DNA of 58,087 bases, taken from Bog-793 sp035625025 (GTDB lineage Bacteria; Actinomycetota; Acidimicrobiia; Acidimicrobiales; Bog-793). The translations under genes and the position numbers were made by a program. Positions 1-10,187 of this stretch are shown here, one piece after another. Below the pieces are notes generated by a model. That model had not been told where the DNA came from and made no database searches. It worked only from the letters and a program-made list of their open reading frames with translations. The stretch covers positions 1-58,087 of the forward strand of contig DASPQJ010000038.1 of the NCBI GenBank assembly GCA_035625025.1. The letters run 5' to 3'. Position 1 is the stretch's first letter; each line of letters starts with the position of its first letter.

Positions 1-3000
1 CTGGAGCTGGGTGAGAACCGCCGCTGTCCCTGCAAGGCCGCGCAGCCGCGCTCCGGGCGCGACGTGCTGCCACTCGAGGACGAACCGCACAAAATGCTGG
101 GGGCTCACGGCCTCGAAACTGCGACGGCGGCGCTCGCGCACTCGGGAATGCGCGCGGGCGACGAGCCGTCGCGACCACCACGTGTCTCCGGCGATCCGTA
201 ACGCGGCCCCGGCGGCCTCGACGCGTGCAAGTGCGCTTCGAACGGCCGCTTCGTGCGCGATCCCGATCGCGTCGGTGAGTTGCGCCGCGGTGGCTGGCCC
301 GACGAGCTCGAGATGGCCGCGTACCGCGAGCTCCACGGCATCGTCGAACGACGACGCGCCGCGACCGATGGGTTCTGGGACGTCGTGGTCAGGGGTGAAC
401 GCGGTCCCGGGAAAGAGCGTTTCGACGGCGGGACGGCGTTCGGTCGCACACCACCGCTCGACTCGGCCCTGCGGCGCGGGTGTCCCGGTCGTGAACGCCA
501 TCGCCCGTCCGGCCGTGGCGAGCCGGGCGAACAGCTGTCGCCAGCGATCGTCGGCTTCCAAAACGACGGCGGACAACAGGAGGTCGTGGAGCTCGTCGGG
601 GTCGCGCAGATCTGCCGCGGCCTCGGCGCGCACCTCGTCGATCGCCGCCTGATCGATGATCGAGAGGTCATGGGCCTCGAGCGGGATCCCCCGCCGCAGC
701 GTGATCGCGCGACTGCGGCGGTTCTCCAGGGGCGCGTCGTCGAGGAACGTATAGGGCCGGCCGTTCAGGATCTCGTGGGCGAGCACCGACGGCTCGGTCG
801 TCTCGACAAGGCGCGCCCCGACCGTTCCCGCCCGCAGGCCTTCGAGGAGGTCGACGAGCCCGGGGAGGTCCATTGCTTCGACACAGCAGTCCGCGAGCGT
901 CTGGCGCACGAGGGGATGGTCGGGGATCTCGATCGGACCGGAAACGTTTTCCTGGCAGGCGGCAAGCTTGGGGAACACCGCCGCCAAGAGGTCGTCGGCC
1001 TCCATGCGCTGGATCGCCGGTGGCAGGTGCCTCGATCCGCGAAAGCGCGGCGACACGAGGGCGCGATTGAGGTTCCACCGCCAGCGTGCGGTGAAGATCG
1101 GGGTCGGCAAGACGGCCTGGACGAGCACGTCGTGAACACTCTCGGGCGAGAGCATGTCGAGGACGCTCTCCAGCGCGAACGAGTGCTGGGGCCCGAGCGA
1201 GAGCACGACGGCGTCGTCGCCCGCCGCCGCCTGCAGCTCGAAGTCGAACGATCGGCAGAAACGCTTGCGGAGCGCGAGTCCGAGTCCTCGATTGATCCGC
1301 GCCCCGTACGGCGAGTGCACGACGAGTTGCGCGCCACCGGTGTCGTCGAAGAAGCGCTCGACGACGAGCGATTCTCGCGTCGGCAGGCCTCCGAGTTCCT
1401 TCCTCCCGGCGGCGAGGTAGGCGACGACGTCCGCCGCCGGTCGTCCGTCGACCCCGGCAAATTCGGCGACCGCCTCGACGGCAAGCCGGGGGCCGCCGGC
1501 GACGAGGGCCTCCTCGACCACGCCGCGCAGTTGCGAGACCGCTTGTGACAGCTCGTCGGTGCGGGCCGGCGCCTCGCCGATCCAGAATGGCACCGTCGGC
1601 GGGGCGCCTTGGGCATCGGTCACGCGCACCGTGCCCTGTTCGACACGACGGATGCGCCAGGAGTTCGAACCGAGCAGAAAGACGTCGCCGACCATCGCTT
1701 CGACGGCGAAGTCCTCGAAGACCGAACCGACGACGTGCTCGTCGGGTTCAACGACGACCCGGTAATCGGCGAGCTCGGGTATCGCCCCGCCCGACGTCAG
1801 CGCCGTGATCGATGCCCCACGCCGCGCCCGCAGGACGCCGTTCACCCGATCGCGGTGCACGTGGGCTCCACGCCGGCCGCGGCCGGTCGGCACGCCCTCG
1901 CAGACGAGGGAGATGACCGCCTCGAAGTCGTCGTCGCTGATGGCGGCGAAAGGTGCGGCGTGACGGACGAGCCGCGCAAGATCGCCCTCGTCGATGCCGT
2001 GGTCCCCGGCGGCGGCGCATTCGGCGATGACCTGCTGGGCCAGGATGTCGAGCGGTGCCACGGGGGGAACGGTCGTGTCGAGCGAGCCCGCGCGAACCGC
2101 TCCGAAAAGCGCGATGCACTCGACGAGCTCGTCCCGGGTCATCGGGTAGATGCGACCCTTCGGCACTCCCTCGAGGCGGTGCTCCGCCCGTCCCACCCTC
2201 TGGAGAAAGGCGTTGATACTCCTCGGCGAGCCCACCTGGCAGACGAGGTCGACCGGTCCGACGTCGATGCCGAGCTCGAGCGAGGCCGTCGCCACGACGG
2301 CGCGCAGCTCCCCCGTCCGCAGACGGGACTCGACCGCGAGTCGACGATCCATCGCCACGCTCCCATGGTGCGCGGCGACGGCATCGTCGCCGAGCTCGAC
2401 GCGCAGCAGGTGCGCGATCCGCTCGGCCATCTTGCGGGTGTTGACGAAGACGAGGGTCGTGCGGTGGCGGCTGATTTGGTCGGCGAGGGACCGCACGATC
2501 TCGCCGAGCTGCTCGGTTGTCATCACTGCGCCGAGCTCGTCGCCAGGGAGCACGACACCGAGATCGAGCTCGCGACGATGTCCGGCATCGACGATCGTGC
2601 AACGAGGTGAGCCGTCGGGTTCCGAGCGGTCGTCGCCGGCGCCGACGAGGAGGCGGGCGATGCGGGCGATCGGGCGTTGTGTCGCCGAGCAGCCGATGCG
2701 CGTCGGGCGAGGTCGACCGCTGGCGGTGACGAGACGCTCGAGACGCTCGAGGCTGAGGGCAAGGTGCGACCCGCGCTTGTCGCGGGCCAAAGCGTGGATC
2801 TCGTCGACAATGACCGTTCCGACCGTGCCGAGCATCTCTCGGCCGCGTCGCGCGGTGATAAGGAGATAGAGCGACTCGGGGGTCGTGACGATGATGTCCG
2901 GTGGCCGGCGCAACATTGCGGCGCGCGCCGCAGCCGGGGTGTCGCCGTTGCGAACAGCGACGCGGAGCGGCCGTACCGGGAGACCGATCTCCTCGCCGAC

Positions 3001-3318
3001 CGCGACGATCCCCGCCAGAGGCGTCTCGAGGTTCTCCGCGACGTCGACGGTGAGGGCGCGCAACGGCGAGACGTAGAGGACCGACGTGGCCCGGCGGTCC
3101 TCGGCGGGGGTGGCGTCGCGCAGGCAACGGTCGATCGCGACGAGGAAGGCGGCGAGCGTCTTACCCGAGCCGGTCGGCGCGGCGACGAGGGTGTCGCGGT
3201 CGCCTGAGATCGCCGGCCAGCCGAGCGCCTGGGCGGGCGTCGGTCCGGCGGGGAAACTGCGGCGGAACCATTCCGCGACGGCGGGGTGGAACGCGGCGAG
3301 AACCGGGCGGGCGGTCAC
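1..3318 (-). CDS. lhr: Lhr-type DEAD/DEAH-box helicase, 3' end beyond window
   Basis: Superfamily 2 ATP-dependent helicase of the Lhr group, 3'-5' DNA/RNA unwinding linked to repair. The GTG start at 3318 opens 1106 codons without a stop, and the frame leaves the window at base 1 (full Lhr proteins are about 1500 residues). Visible motifs: a Q-motif-like PTPAQ near residue 30, Walker A APTGSGKT near 47-54, a TTPES motif, motif II DEIH followed by ALARDKRGSHL (a hallmark of Lhr), motif III SATQ, and motif VI QRVGRAEHR in place of the usual QRxGRxGR. The region after residue ~420 matches the winged-helix and Lhr-core part of the family. A TAGAAT -10 box lies 8 nt upstream of the start, so the mRNA is probably leaderless. 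Family assignment is secure. Confidence 0.9.
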   Translation of the reverse strand, partial: MTARPVLAAFHPAVAEWFRRSFPAGPTPAQALGWPAISGDRDTLVAAPTGSGKTLAAFLVAIDRCLRDATPAEDRRATSVLYVSPLRALTVDVAENLETPLAGIVAVGEEIGLPVRPLRVAVRNGDTPAAARAAMLRRPPDIIVTTPESLYLLITARRGREMLGTVGTVIVDEIHALARDKRGSHLALSLERLERLVTASGRPRPTRIGCSATQRPIARIARLLVGAGDDRSEPDGSPRCTIVDAGHRRELDLGVVLPGDELGAVMTTEQLGEIVRSLADQISRHRTTLVFVNTRKMAERIAHLLRVELGDDAVAAHHGSVAMDRRLAVESRLRTGELRAVVATASLELGIDVGPVDLVCQVGSPRSINAFLQRVGRAEHRLEGVPKGRIYPMTRDELVECIALFGAVRAGSLDTTVPPVAPLDILAQQVIAECAAAGDHGIDEGDLARLVRHAAPFAAISDDDFEAVISLVCEGVPTGRGRRGAHVHRDRVNGVLRARRGASITALTSGGAIPELADYRVVVEPDEHVVGSVFEDFAVEAMVGDVFLLGSNSWRIRRVEQGTVRVTDAQGAPPTVPFWIGEAPARTDELSQAVSQLRGVVEEALVAGGPRLAVEAVAEFAGVDGRPAADVVAYLAAGRKELGGLPTRESLVVERFFDDTGGAQLVVHSPYGARINRGLGLALRKRFCRSFDFELQAAAGDDAVVLSLGPQHSFALESVLDMLSPESVHDVLVQAVLPTPIFTARWRWNLNRALVSPRFRGSRHLPPAIQRMEADDLLAAVFPKLAACQENVSGPIEIPDHPLVRQTLADCCVEAMDLPGLVDLLEGLRAGTVGARLVETTEPSVLAHEILNGRPYTFLDDAPLENRRSRAITLRRGIPLEAHDLSIIDQAAIDEVRAEAAADLRDPDELHDLLLSAVVLEADDRWRQLFARLATAGRAMAFTTGTPAPQGRVERWCATERRPAVETLFPGTAFTPDHDVPEPIGRGASSFDDAVELAVRGHLELVGPATAAQLTDAIGIAHEAAVRSALARVEAAGAALRIAGDTWWSRRLVARAHSRVRERRRRSFEAVSPQHFVRFVLEWQHVAPGARLRGLAGTAAVLTQLQ

Positions 3319-3326
3319 TCCGCCCG

Positions 3327-3332
3327 ATTCTA
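3327..3332 (-). promoter_or_regulatory. -10 box of lhr (TAGAAT), leaderless
   Basis: TAGAAT on the minus strand ends 8 nt before the GTG start of lhr, placing the expected transcription start at or next to the start codon. One of a recurring set in this window. Confidence 0.5.
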
Positions 3333-3388
3333 TGGGCGAAGACCCCCGATCGAACGTATGTGCGCTCCCGTCGTGCGAGACCTGCCGG

Positions 3389-3600
3389 TCAGCCGGGGCG
3401 CTCGCGTCGCAGCTGGACCGGCGAGGCCCACCAGCGGTTCCCGAACCGCCAGGTGCGCCGGGTGCCGGTCGCCCAACCTGACGACGCCGGCGGATCATTG
3501 TCGCACGGCCAGACGGCCGCGACAGCAACTTCGATCGCGGCGCGGATCTCGGACGGTGCCGCCAGCGGGGGGCGGGCCGCGCCGGGTGCCGGCGTCGGGT

Positions 3601-3604
<4 letters not shown>
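3389..3604 (-). CDS. Small protein coupled to acyl-CoA carboxylase, epsilon-like
   Basis: 71-residue ORF whose GTG start (3604-3602) overlaps the TGA stop of the upstream carboxyltransferase gene as GTGA, implying translational coupling. It has a helical N-terminal half (SEIRAAIEVAVAAVW) and a C-terminal basic/aromatic patch with TWRFGNRWW. Actinobacterial acyl-CoA carboxylases often have a small epsilon-type subunit encoded next to the beta subunit; position, size and the Trp/Arg-rich tail suggest such a role, but the classic N-terminal epsilon motif is absent. An accessory subunit is therefore inference; an uncharacterised partner is the alternative. Confidence 0.5.
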
Positions 3605-5169
<1,565 letters not shown>

Positions 5170-5176
5170 GGCGCGA

Positions 5177-5182
5177 AGGCTA
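5177..5182 (-). promoter_or_regulatory. -10 box of the carboxylase gene (TAGCCT)
   Basis: TAGCCT on the minus strand ends 7 nt before the ATG at 5169, consistent with a leaderless transcript for the carboxyltransferase and its coupled small ORF. Confidence 0.5.
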
Positions 5183-5213
5183 CCGGGCCGGGGCGCCGGC
5201 CGTCCCTCCGAGC

Positions 5214-5819
5214 TCAGGCGTCGACGTCGCGACGGCCGTCGAGTGCCCGACCGAGCGTCTGCTCGTCCGCGAACTCGAGGTCCGCTCCAACCGGGAGTCC
5301 GCTCGCGATGCGTGTCACGCGCACGCCGAGGGGCTTCAGCGCCCGCGAGAGGTACATCGCCGTTGCATCGCCCTCAAGGTTCGGATTGGTGCACACGATG
5401 ACCTCGGCGATCTGGTTCTGCTCCACTCGGGCGAGGAGCTCGCGGATGTGGAGCTGTTCGGTGCCGACTCCCTCGATGGGGCTCAGCGCGCCGCCCAGTA
5501 CGTGGTAGCGACCTCGGAATGAGCCGCTCTTCTCGACGGCGATCACGTCGCGGGGGTCCTCGACGACGCAGAGGAGCGACGGATCCCGCTTCGGGTCCGA
5601 GCAGATCGAGCAGAGCTCGTGCAGCCCGATGTTGAAGCAGACCGAGCAGACAACCGTCCGCTCCTTCACCTCGACGATCGCCCGGGCGAGCCGCGTCGCG
5701 TCCTCTTCAGGGATCCGCAGGAGAAAGAATGCGATCCGTTGAGCAGACTTCGGTCCGATGCCCGGCAGTCGGCCGAGCTCGTCGACGAGTTCCTGGATGG
5801 GACCTTCGAAAAGTGCCAG
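5214..5819 (-). CDS. recR: Recombination mediator protein RecR, probable CTG start
   Basis: RecR acts with RecO/RecF to load RecA at gaps. The N-terminal helix-hairpin-helix reads LGRLPGIGPKSAQRIAF, followed by the four-Cys zinc finger (CSVCFNIG and CSICSD) and the Toprim domain with CVVEDPRD and the RYHVLGGALSP signature. The only ATG/GTG/TTG start would be the GTG at 5669, which would delete the helix-hairpin-helix. The frame upstream closes at a TAG (5831-5829) and contains only CTG codons. CTG at 5819 gives the family N-terminus LALFEGPIQELVDELG and has an AGGAG box 6 nt upstream. I therefore choose 5819 (201 residues). It follows dnaX in the usual order, but ybaB is absent between them. 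Confidence 0.88.
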   Translation of the reverse strand: MALFEGPIQELVDELGRLPGIGPKSAQRIAFFLLRIPEEDATRLARAIVEVKERTVVCSVCFNIGLHELCSICSDPKRDPSLLCVVEDPRDVIAVEKSGSFRGRYHVLGGALSPIEGVGTEQLHIRELLARVEQNQIAEVIVCTNPNLEGDATAMYLSRALKPLGVRVTRIASGLPVGADLEFADEQTLGRALDGRRDVDA

Positions 5820-5833
5820 GGCCAGCTCCTAAC

Positions 5834-6037
5834 TCATTCGGGTGTCGGCAACTGGCTGACTCGACGTCGCAGCCCGTCTTCCGTCGCAGAACGCCCCGCC
5901 GTTCGGGAGGACGCCGAGGCCCGCCGCGGCAACGACCTCCGCGGGTCTCGCGAGTCGTCCGGTTCCGGCCGGCTGTCACCCGGTCTCGGGTTCGAAGCGA
6001 CAAAGCCGTGAGCGGACGGTACGCGCATCGCCGTCAC
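5834..6037 (-). CDS. Putative 67-residue ORF between dnaX and recR
   Basis: GTG start (6037-6035) overlaps the TGA of dnaX as GTGA, and the stop sits just upstream of the recR Shine-Dalgarno, so the ORF fills the gap where ybaB/ebfC normally lies. The product is rich in Arg, Ser and Pro (RRSLPRRASASSRTAGRS) and shows no YbaB features. I do not recognise it. It may be a real coupled small protein, the remains of ybaB, or chance; only its operon-like spacing argues for it. Confidence 0.25.
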   Translation of the reverse strand: MTAMRVPSAHGFVASNPRPGDSRPEPDDSRDPRRSLPRRASASSRTAGRSATEDGLRRRVSQLPTPE

Positions 6038-7869
6038 ATCTCCTCCGTGCCGGGAAACGCCTCGAGGAGGCGGTTCTCGATCGCCTCGGTGCTCGAGGGC
6101 GGCCGGCTCGTGGCCGCCTGTTCCGGAGCCGGGTCGGGGTCGTCGGTGAGTTCGTTGACGAGCTCTTCCTCGGACGTCGCGGCTTCCGCCACTGCTGGTT
6201 CACGCCGAATTCGGCGCGCCGGGACGGCTGTCGGGGTGCGCGCCGTCGAGTTCGCCTCGGCGACGAGCCGCAGGCCGACGGGCTGGCGGAAGTGGCGGCT
6301 CAAGGCGTCTACGACCTCGGTGCGCAGCGGTTCGGCGTGGGCGATGTGGGCTTCATTCGGGAGGGCGAGGAGCGCGTCCGGGCCGTCGGTTCCGACGAAC
6401 CGTCCTGCCTGGTAGATGGCGCGCACCTTGGGACGCAGCTTCGGCAGGACGTCGTCGGCCCAGGCGGTGACGAGGTCGTCCCGGCTCGGCGCGTCCGGCC
6501 GCTCGTTCGGGCTCGAGCCGGCGGGAGCGGCCCGCTCGCCCGTTCCCCGGGTGCGCTCCGCGGCCGGTGCTTCGGGAACGGGGGTCTCTTCCGGCGGCGG
6601 TCGGGTCGCGGAAGGCTGCGATCGCGGGCGGGCCGGGGCGGCCGACGGGGTGGCCGACGCACCCCATCCCACCGGCGGCGGAACGGGTGGTGGGGCCGGC
6701 CTCGTCGCTTCCGGGGACCCCGTCGATTCGAGATGCCGTTCAAGGCGCTCGACCCGGTCGAAGATCGCCTCGGGCAGCGTGTCGGCCGCGGGCCGGGCCG
6801 CCCGAATCAACGCGACTTCGAGGGTGACGCGGGGTTCGGGCGCGTCGCGCATCGCGACGATCGCGCCGCCGACGAGTTCCATCGCCCGCACGCAGCGAGT
6901 GGTTCCGAGGGAGGCGACGACCTCGGCGGGATCGCCGACGAGGCCCGGCCTCCCGCCGACCGCGGCGGCGCCGACGAGAACGAGGAAGTCGCGGCGCAGT
7001 CGTTCGACGATCCCGACGGCGAATTGGGCGGGATCGCGTCCCTGACGGACGGCACCGTCGACGGCGACGAGCACCCCGGCCACGTCACCCTCGGCGAGCG
7101 CCGCGACGAGGGTCACGAGGGCGTCGGAATCGTCGTACGCCTCGCCTCCGGCGGCGACCTGGTCGAGCACGCTCAGCGCGTCGCGGGCCGAGCCGCGGGC
7201 GCGCCCGACGATCGACGAGAGGACGTCTGGTGCGAGTTCGATACCAGCGTCGTCGGCGACCTCGGCGACGAGCGCAGAAAGCTCGTCCTCGTTGAGGAGG
7301 TGGAACTCGTAGTGCTGGGTCCGGCTGCGCAGCGTCGGCAGGACCTTCTGCGGGTCGGTCGTCGCCAGCACGAAGACGACGCGGTCTGGCGGCTCTTCGA
7401 GCGTTTTCAGAAGCGTGTTCGACGCCGCCGTCGACAGCATGTGGACCTCGTCGACGATATAGACCTTCCAACGACCCGGTGTCGCGAGGAAGGCGCGGGC
7501 GACGAGGTCCCGCATCGCGTCGACGCCGTTATTCGATGCGGCGTCGAGTTCGTGGACGTCGAACGAGGTGCCGGTTGTGATCGACTCGCACGATTCGCAG
7601 GTCCCGCACGGTTCGCCACCATCGGGGGTCGCGCAGTTGAGTGCTTTGGCGAGAATCCGTGCAGTCGAGGTCTTCCCCGTTCCTCGGGGACCGCTGAAGA
7701 GGTAGGCGTGGGCGACGTGGCCGTCGCGTACTGCATTGACGAGCGCGCGCGTTACGTGGTCCTGCCCGCGCACCTCCGCGAACCGCTGGGGTCTGAAGCG
7801 CCGGTAAAGGGACTGGAAGGGCCGATCCCCTTCGGATTGCGTCGTCGGTGTCGGTCGGGATCGCGGCAC
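6034..7869 (-). CDS. dnaX: DNA polymerase III subunit gamma/tau
   Basis: 611-residue clamp-loader ATPase. The sequence shows YRRFRPQRFAEVRGQ, Walker A SGPRGTGKTSTAR (~58-70), a zinc module of four Cys (CATPDGGEPCGTCESC), the LDAASNNGVD motif, Walker B IVDEVHMLS, and sensor 1 VFVLATTDPQK with the SRTQHYEF arginine finger. Residues ~370-480 are a Pro/Ala linker, followed by a tau-type C-terminal domain that would bind the polymerase alpha subunit. I saw no obvious slippery A-run for a gamma frameshift. The GTG start at 7869 is supported by TAGCAT 7 nt upstream (leaderless). It precedes recR in the same direction. The delta' partner holB is at 38371. Confidence 0.95.
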   Translation of the reverse strand: MPRSRPTPTTQSEGDRPFQSLYRRFRPQRFAEVRGQDHVTRALVNAVRDGHVAHAYLFSGPRGTGKTSTARILAKALNCATPDGGEPCGTCESCESITTGTSFDVHELDAASNNGVDAMRDLVARAFLATPGRWKVYIVDEVHMLSTAASNTLLKTLEEPPDRVVFVLATTDPQKVLPTLRSRTQHYEFHLLNEDELSALVAEVADDAGIELAPDVLSSIVGRARGSARDALSVLDQVAAGGEAYDDSDALVTLVAALAEGDVAGVLVAVDGAVRQGRDPAQFAVGIVERLRRDFLVLVGAAAVGGRPGLVGDPAEVVASLGTTRCVRAMELVGGAIVAMRDAPEPRVTLEVALIRAARPAADTLPEAIFDRVERLERHLESTGSPEATRPAPPPVPPPVGWGASATPSAAPARPRSQPSATRPPPEETPVPEAPAAERTRGTGERAAPAGSSPNERPDAPSRDDLVTAWADDVLPKLRPKVRAIYQAGRFVGTDGPDALLALPNEAHIAHAEPLRTEVVDALSRHFRQPVGLRLVAEANSTARTPTAVPARRIRREPAVAEAATSEEELVNELTDDPDPAPEQAATSRPPSSTEAIENRLLEAFPGTEEM

Positions 7870-7876
7870 GCCGACG

Positions 7877-7882
7877 ATGCTA
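7877..7882 (-). promoter_or_regulatory. -10 box of dnaX (TAGCAT)
   Basis: TAGCAT on the minus strand ends 7 nt before the dnaX GTG start. It fixes the start choice if transcription begins at the start codon. Confidence 0.5.
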
Positions 7883-8082
7883 CGGCCACGCTGGTACGGC
7901 CGTCGCCGAAAGAGGGCGGCGCCTCGGCGCGCAGCGGCCAGGTCTCCTGCGGCCCACGTGGTAATCCGCTGAGAGCTGCTGTCTTCCGACCCTGACTCGG
8001 TTCACGGGTCCCCGTCGCGCAGAACCCGGCCGCTGCGCACGAAGGCGCCGCAGTCCGGCGACACGATAGCGTCTGGACTCCC

Positions 8083-8167
8083 GGAGGGGTGCGAGAGCGG
8101 CCGAATCGGCACGACTGGAAATCGTGTGTCGGGCAACCGACCGTGGGTTCGAATCCCACCTCCTCCG
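8083..8167 (+). tRNA. tRNA-Ser(GGA)
   Basis: Class II tRNA. Acceptor GGAGGGG pairs with CTCCTCC (one G-U). The anticodon stem CACGA/TCGTG encloses loop CTGGAAA with anticodon GGA. There is a long variable arm and T-arm GTGGG-TTCGAAT-CCCAC. Discriminator G; CCA is not encoded. A TAGCGT box 10 nt upstream (8067-8072) is a likely -10. It lies just upstream of tadA. Confidence 0.93.
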
Positions 8168-8198
8168 CGCCAGTAAGGCACCGTGACCTGGAGACTAA

Positions 8199-8681
8199 AT
8201 GGACCGGACCGTCGGGCTCGCCGATGATGCCGCTGCAATGGAGTTCGCGATCGCTGAGGCACGTCTTGCCGCGGCCGAAGGCGACATCCCGGTCGGTGCC
8301 GTCGTGGTCACGTCCGGCACAGTCGTCGCGCGCCGCCACAACGAGCGCGAGAAGACCGGCGACCCGTGCGCCCACGCCGAGATCCTGGCGCTGCGTGACG
8401 CCGCGCAGCGGCTCGGTCGCTGGCGACTGATGGACTGCACGATGGTCGTGACGCTGGAGCCTTGCCCGATGTGCGCAGGCGCGCTCGTCGCAGCGCGCCT
8501 TGGTCGGCTCGTATTCGGTGCGGCCGATCCGAAGACAGGCGCCTGCGGATCGCTCTACAACCTGTGCGCCGATCCACGGCTGAATCACGAGGTGCCCGTG
8601 GAACGGGGGTTCCTCGGTGAGCGTTGCGCCGCGGTGCTGACCGAGTATTTCGCGAATCGCCGTGCGCCCGCTGAACCCTGA
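8199..8681 (+). CDS. tadA: tRNA-specific adenosine deaminase (TadA type)
   Basis: 160-residue zinc-dependent cytidine/deoxycytidylate-deaminase-fold protein. The active site is visible: His59 and Glu61 in CAHAEILAL, and Cys89 and Cys92 in LEPCPMCAGAL, the zinc ligands. TadA converts A34 to inosine in tRNA-Arg(ACG). PVGAVVV and DPKTGACGSLYN match the TadA family rather than free-base deaminases. The ATG at 8199 is preceded by GGAG at 5 nt. The gene sits between two tRNA-Ser genes, neither of which is its expected substrate. A guanine-deaminase-like relative is the main alternative. Confidence 0.9.
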   Translation: MDRTVGLADDAAAMEFAIAEARLAAAEGDIPVGAVVVTSGTVVARRHNEREKTGDPCAHAEILALRDAAQRLGRWRLMDCTMVVTLEPCPMCAGALVAARLGRLVFGAADPKTGACGSLYNLCADPRLNHEVPVERGFLGERCAAVLTEYFANRRAPAEP

Positions 8682-8723
8682 CCGATCGATGGAAGGGTTG
8701 CGCGTCGGGTAGCCTCGCCGCCC

Positions 8724-8809
8724 GGAGGGATGCGAGAGCGGCCGAATCGGGCGGTCTCGAAAACCGTTGTACGTCCTACGTACCGTGGGTTCGAATCCCA
8801 CTCCCTCCG
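8724..8809 (+). tRNA. tRNA-Ser(CGA)
   Basis: Class II tRNA. Acceptor GGAGGGA/TCCCTCC, anticodon stem GCGGT/ACCGT with loop CTCGAAA (anticodon CGA), long variable arm, T-arm GTGGG-TTCGAAT-CCCAC, discriminator G, no encoded CCA. The D-arm GCGAGAGCGGCCGAATCGG is identical to that of the tRNA-Ser at 8083. TAGCCT at 8711-8716 is a likely -10. Confidence 0.93.
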
Positions 8810-8984
8810 CCGAGTGGGCGCCTGTGCGGCTGGCCAGCCGATGGGGCGCGCGTCACGGAGAGGATTCCTGTACTCACGGCGATCGGGTGGCGTTGTCATT
8901 GCAGCACCCCTGCCGGTGGCGACTTGCCGGGAAACGATGCCTGGTCGTGGTCGCATCGTGATCTCTGGCGAAGACCGGGGTTAT

Positions 8985-10169
8985 CTACGTGATGCAGGAC
9001 CCCGTGTGCGTGGGCCTTTCCACGGGCAGCGCCTCTTCGATGCGCTGAACGACGCCAGGAGTCGCGAGGGCGAACCCTACGTCGGAGTTCGACGTCGAGC
9101 GCGAGAACACAACCCCGACTACTTCGTCGATCCCGTTCACCTGCGCGACGAGCGGTCCGCCAGAGTTCCCCGGCAGCACGATTCCCGCGACTTCGTAGAC
9201 GTTGCGCACCGTCAGCGATTGGTCGTAGATGTCACGGCCTTCGGCCGCGAACAGCGAGATCACCCCCGCGGGTTGGGCGACGAGCGGTCCCCCGCCGGGA
9301 TAGCCGAAGATGACTGCCCGTGTCCCTCGTGTGATGAAGCCGGGGAAGACTGGGAGCGGAGAGATCCCAAGCGGGTGGACGATCCGCAAAACGGCGAGGT
9401 CGAAGCGTGAGTCGAACCAGATGGGCACGAGTCTCGACGCCCGACCGTTGGTGGCGACGGCCTCAATCACGTTTGACCCCGCGACGACGTGCGCGTTCGT
9501 GATGACGAGATCGTCCTGGACGACGAAGCCCGAGCCGTCGCGCTCCCCGCCACATCCGATCGCGACGACCTTCAGCACCGACCCCGCCACCTCATGCGAG
9601 ACAGCAACGACTTGTGGCTCCGTCGCGAGTCGGACCGGAACGTAGGGCTGGGGGACGATGTTGGCGAGGACCTGCGGGAAGCCTGTAGTCGCCAGGTAGC
9701 GCTCGACGCCGGAGAACACATCGGGGATCGGTGGCATCACCTCACCGACGCCGCGCAGCAAGTACGAATACTCAATCTCGTTGGAGACGGTCGCAAGGGG
9801 GCTGCTCACCAGGATCGATCCGAACAGCCAGAGCACGACGAGCGCGCTCGCCATCGCGGTCAACGCGCCGACGACCTCGTCGAGGATCCAAATGCGGAAC
9901 CGGTGCAGGGACGTCGACAGGCGAACCCCGAGCTCCCGACCGCCCATGCTGATGACGGCCACCGGGAGGATGAGAAGGGTGACCGCGAGCAACGGTTTGG
10001 TGAGCGTTCCTGAGACGCGTGGACAGATGACGAGGACGAGCACGGAACCGAGCGCGAACCCGGCGACGGCTCCCAGGAACTCAGCGATCTGGGCCAAGCC
10101 CCCGACACGGGCGCCGTGGACCGCGGCGGCGACGAGGACGATGATGATCGCGACATCGAGAGCGTCCAT
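8985..10169 (-). CDS. MarP-like membrane serine protease (CvpA + trypsin-like domain)
   Basis: 394 residues. Residues 1-~125 hold about four hydrophobic segments of the CvpA/colicin V type. Residues ~185-385 are a chymotrypsin-fold protease with His227 (ITNAHVVAG), Asp257 (FDLAVLR) and Ser336 (PGNSGGPL). This architecture matches mycobacterial MarP (Rv3671c), a periplasmic protease needed for acid and oxidative stress tolerance, whose protease domain lies outside the membrane. It is downstream of pyrE in the same direction, 18 bp apart, so probably co-transcribed. Assignment by architecture is strong; the substrate is unknown. Confidence 0.88.
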   Translation of the reverse strand: MDALDVAIIIVLVAAAVHGARVGGLAQIAEFLGAVAGFALGSVLVLVICPRVSGTLTKPLLAVTLLILPVAVISMGGRELGVRLSTSLHRFRIWILDEVVGALTAMASALVVLWLFGSILVSSPLATVSNEIEYSYLLRGVGEVMPPIPDVFSGVERYLATTGFPQVLANIVPQPYVPVRLATEPQVVAVSHEVAGSVLKVVAIGCGGERDGSGFVVQDDLVITNAHVVAGSNVIEAVATNGRASRLVPIWFDSRFDLAVLRIVHPLGISPLPVFPGFITRGTRAVIFGYPGGGPLVAQPAGVISLFAAEGRDIYDQSLTVRNVYEVAGIVLPGNSGGPLVAQVNGIDEVVGVVFSRSTSNSDVGFALATPGVVQRIEEALPVERPTHTGSCIT

Positions 10170-10187
10170 TCGGACTGACTCTGACGG

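Noticed and set aside
253..2610. Long plus-strand open frames (431 and 333 codons)
   Set aside because: They are antisense to the lhr helicase, whose minus-strand frame carries all helicase motifs. High-GC coding DNA commonly leaves such open antisense frames.
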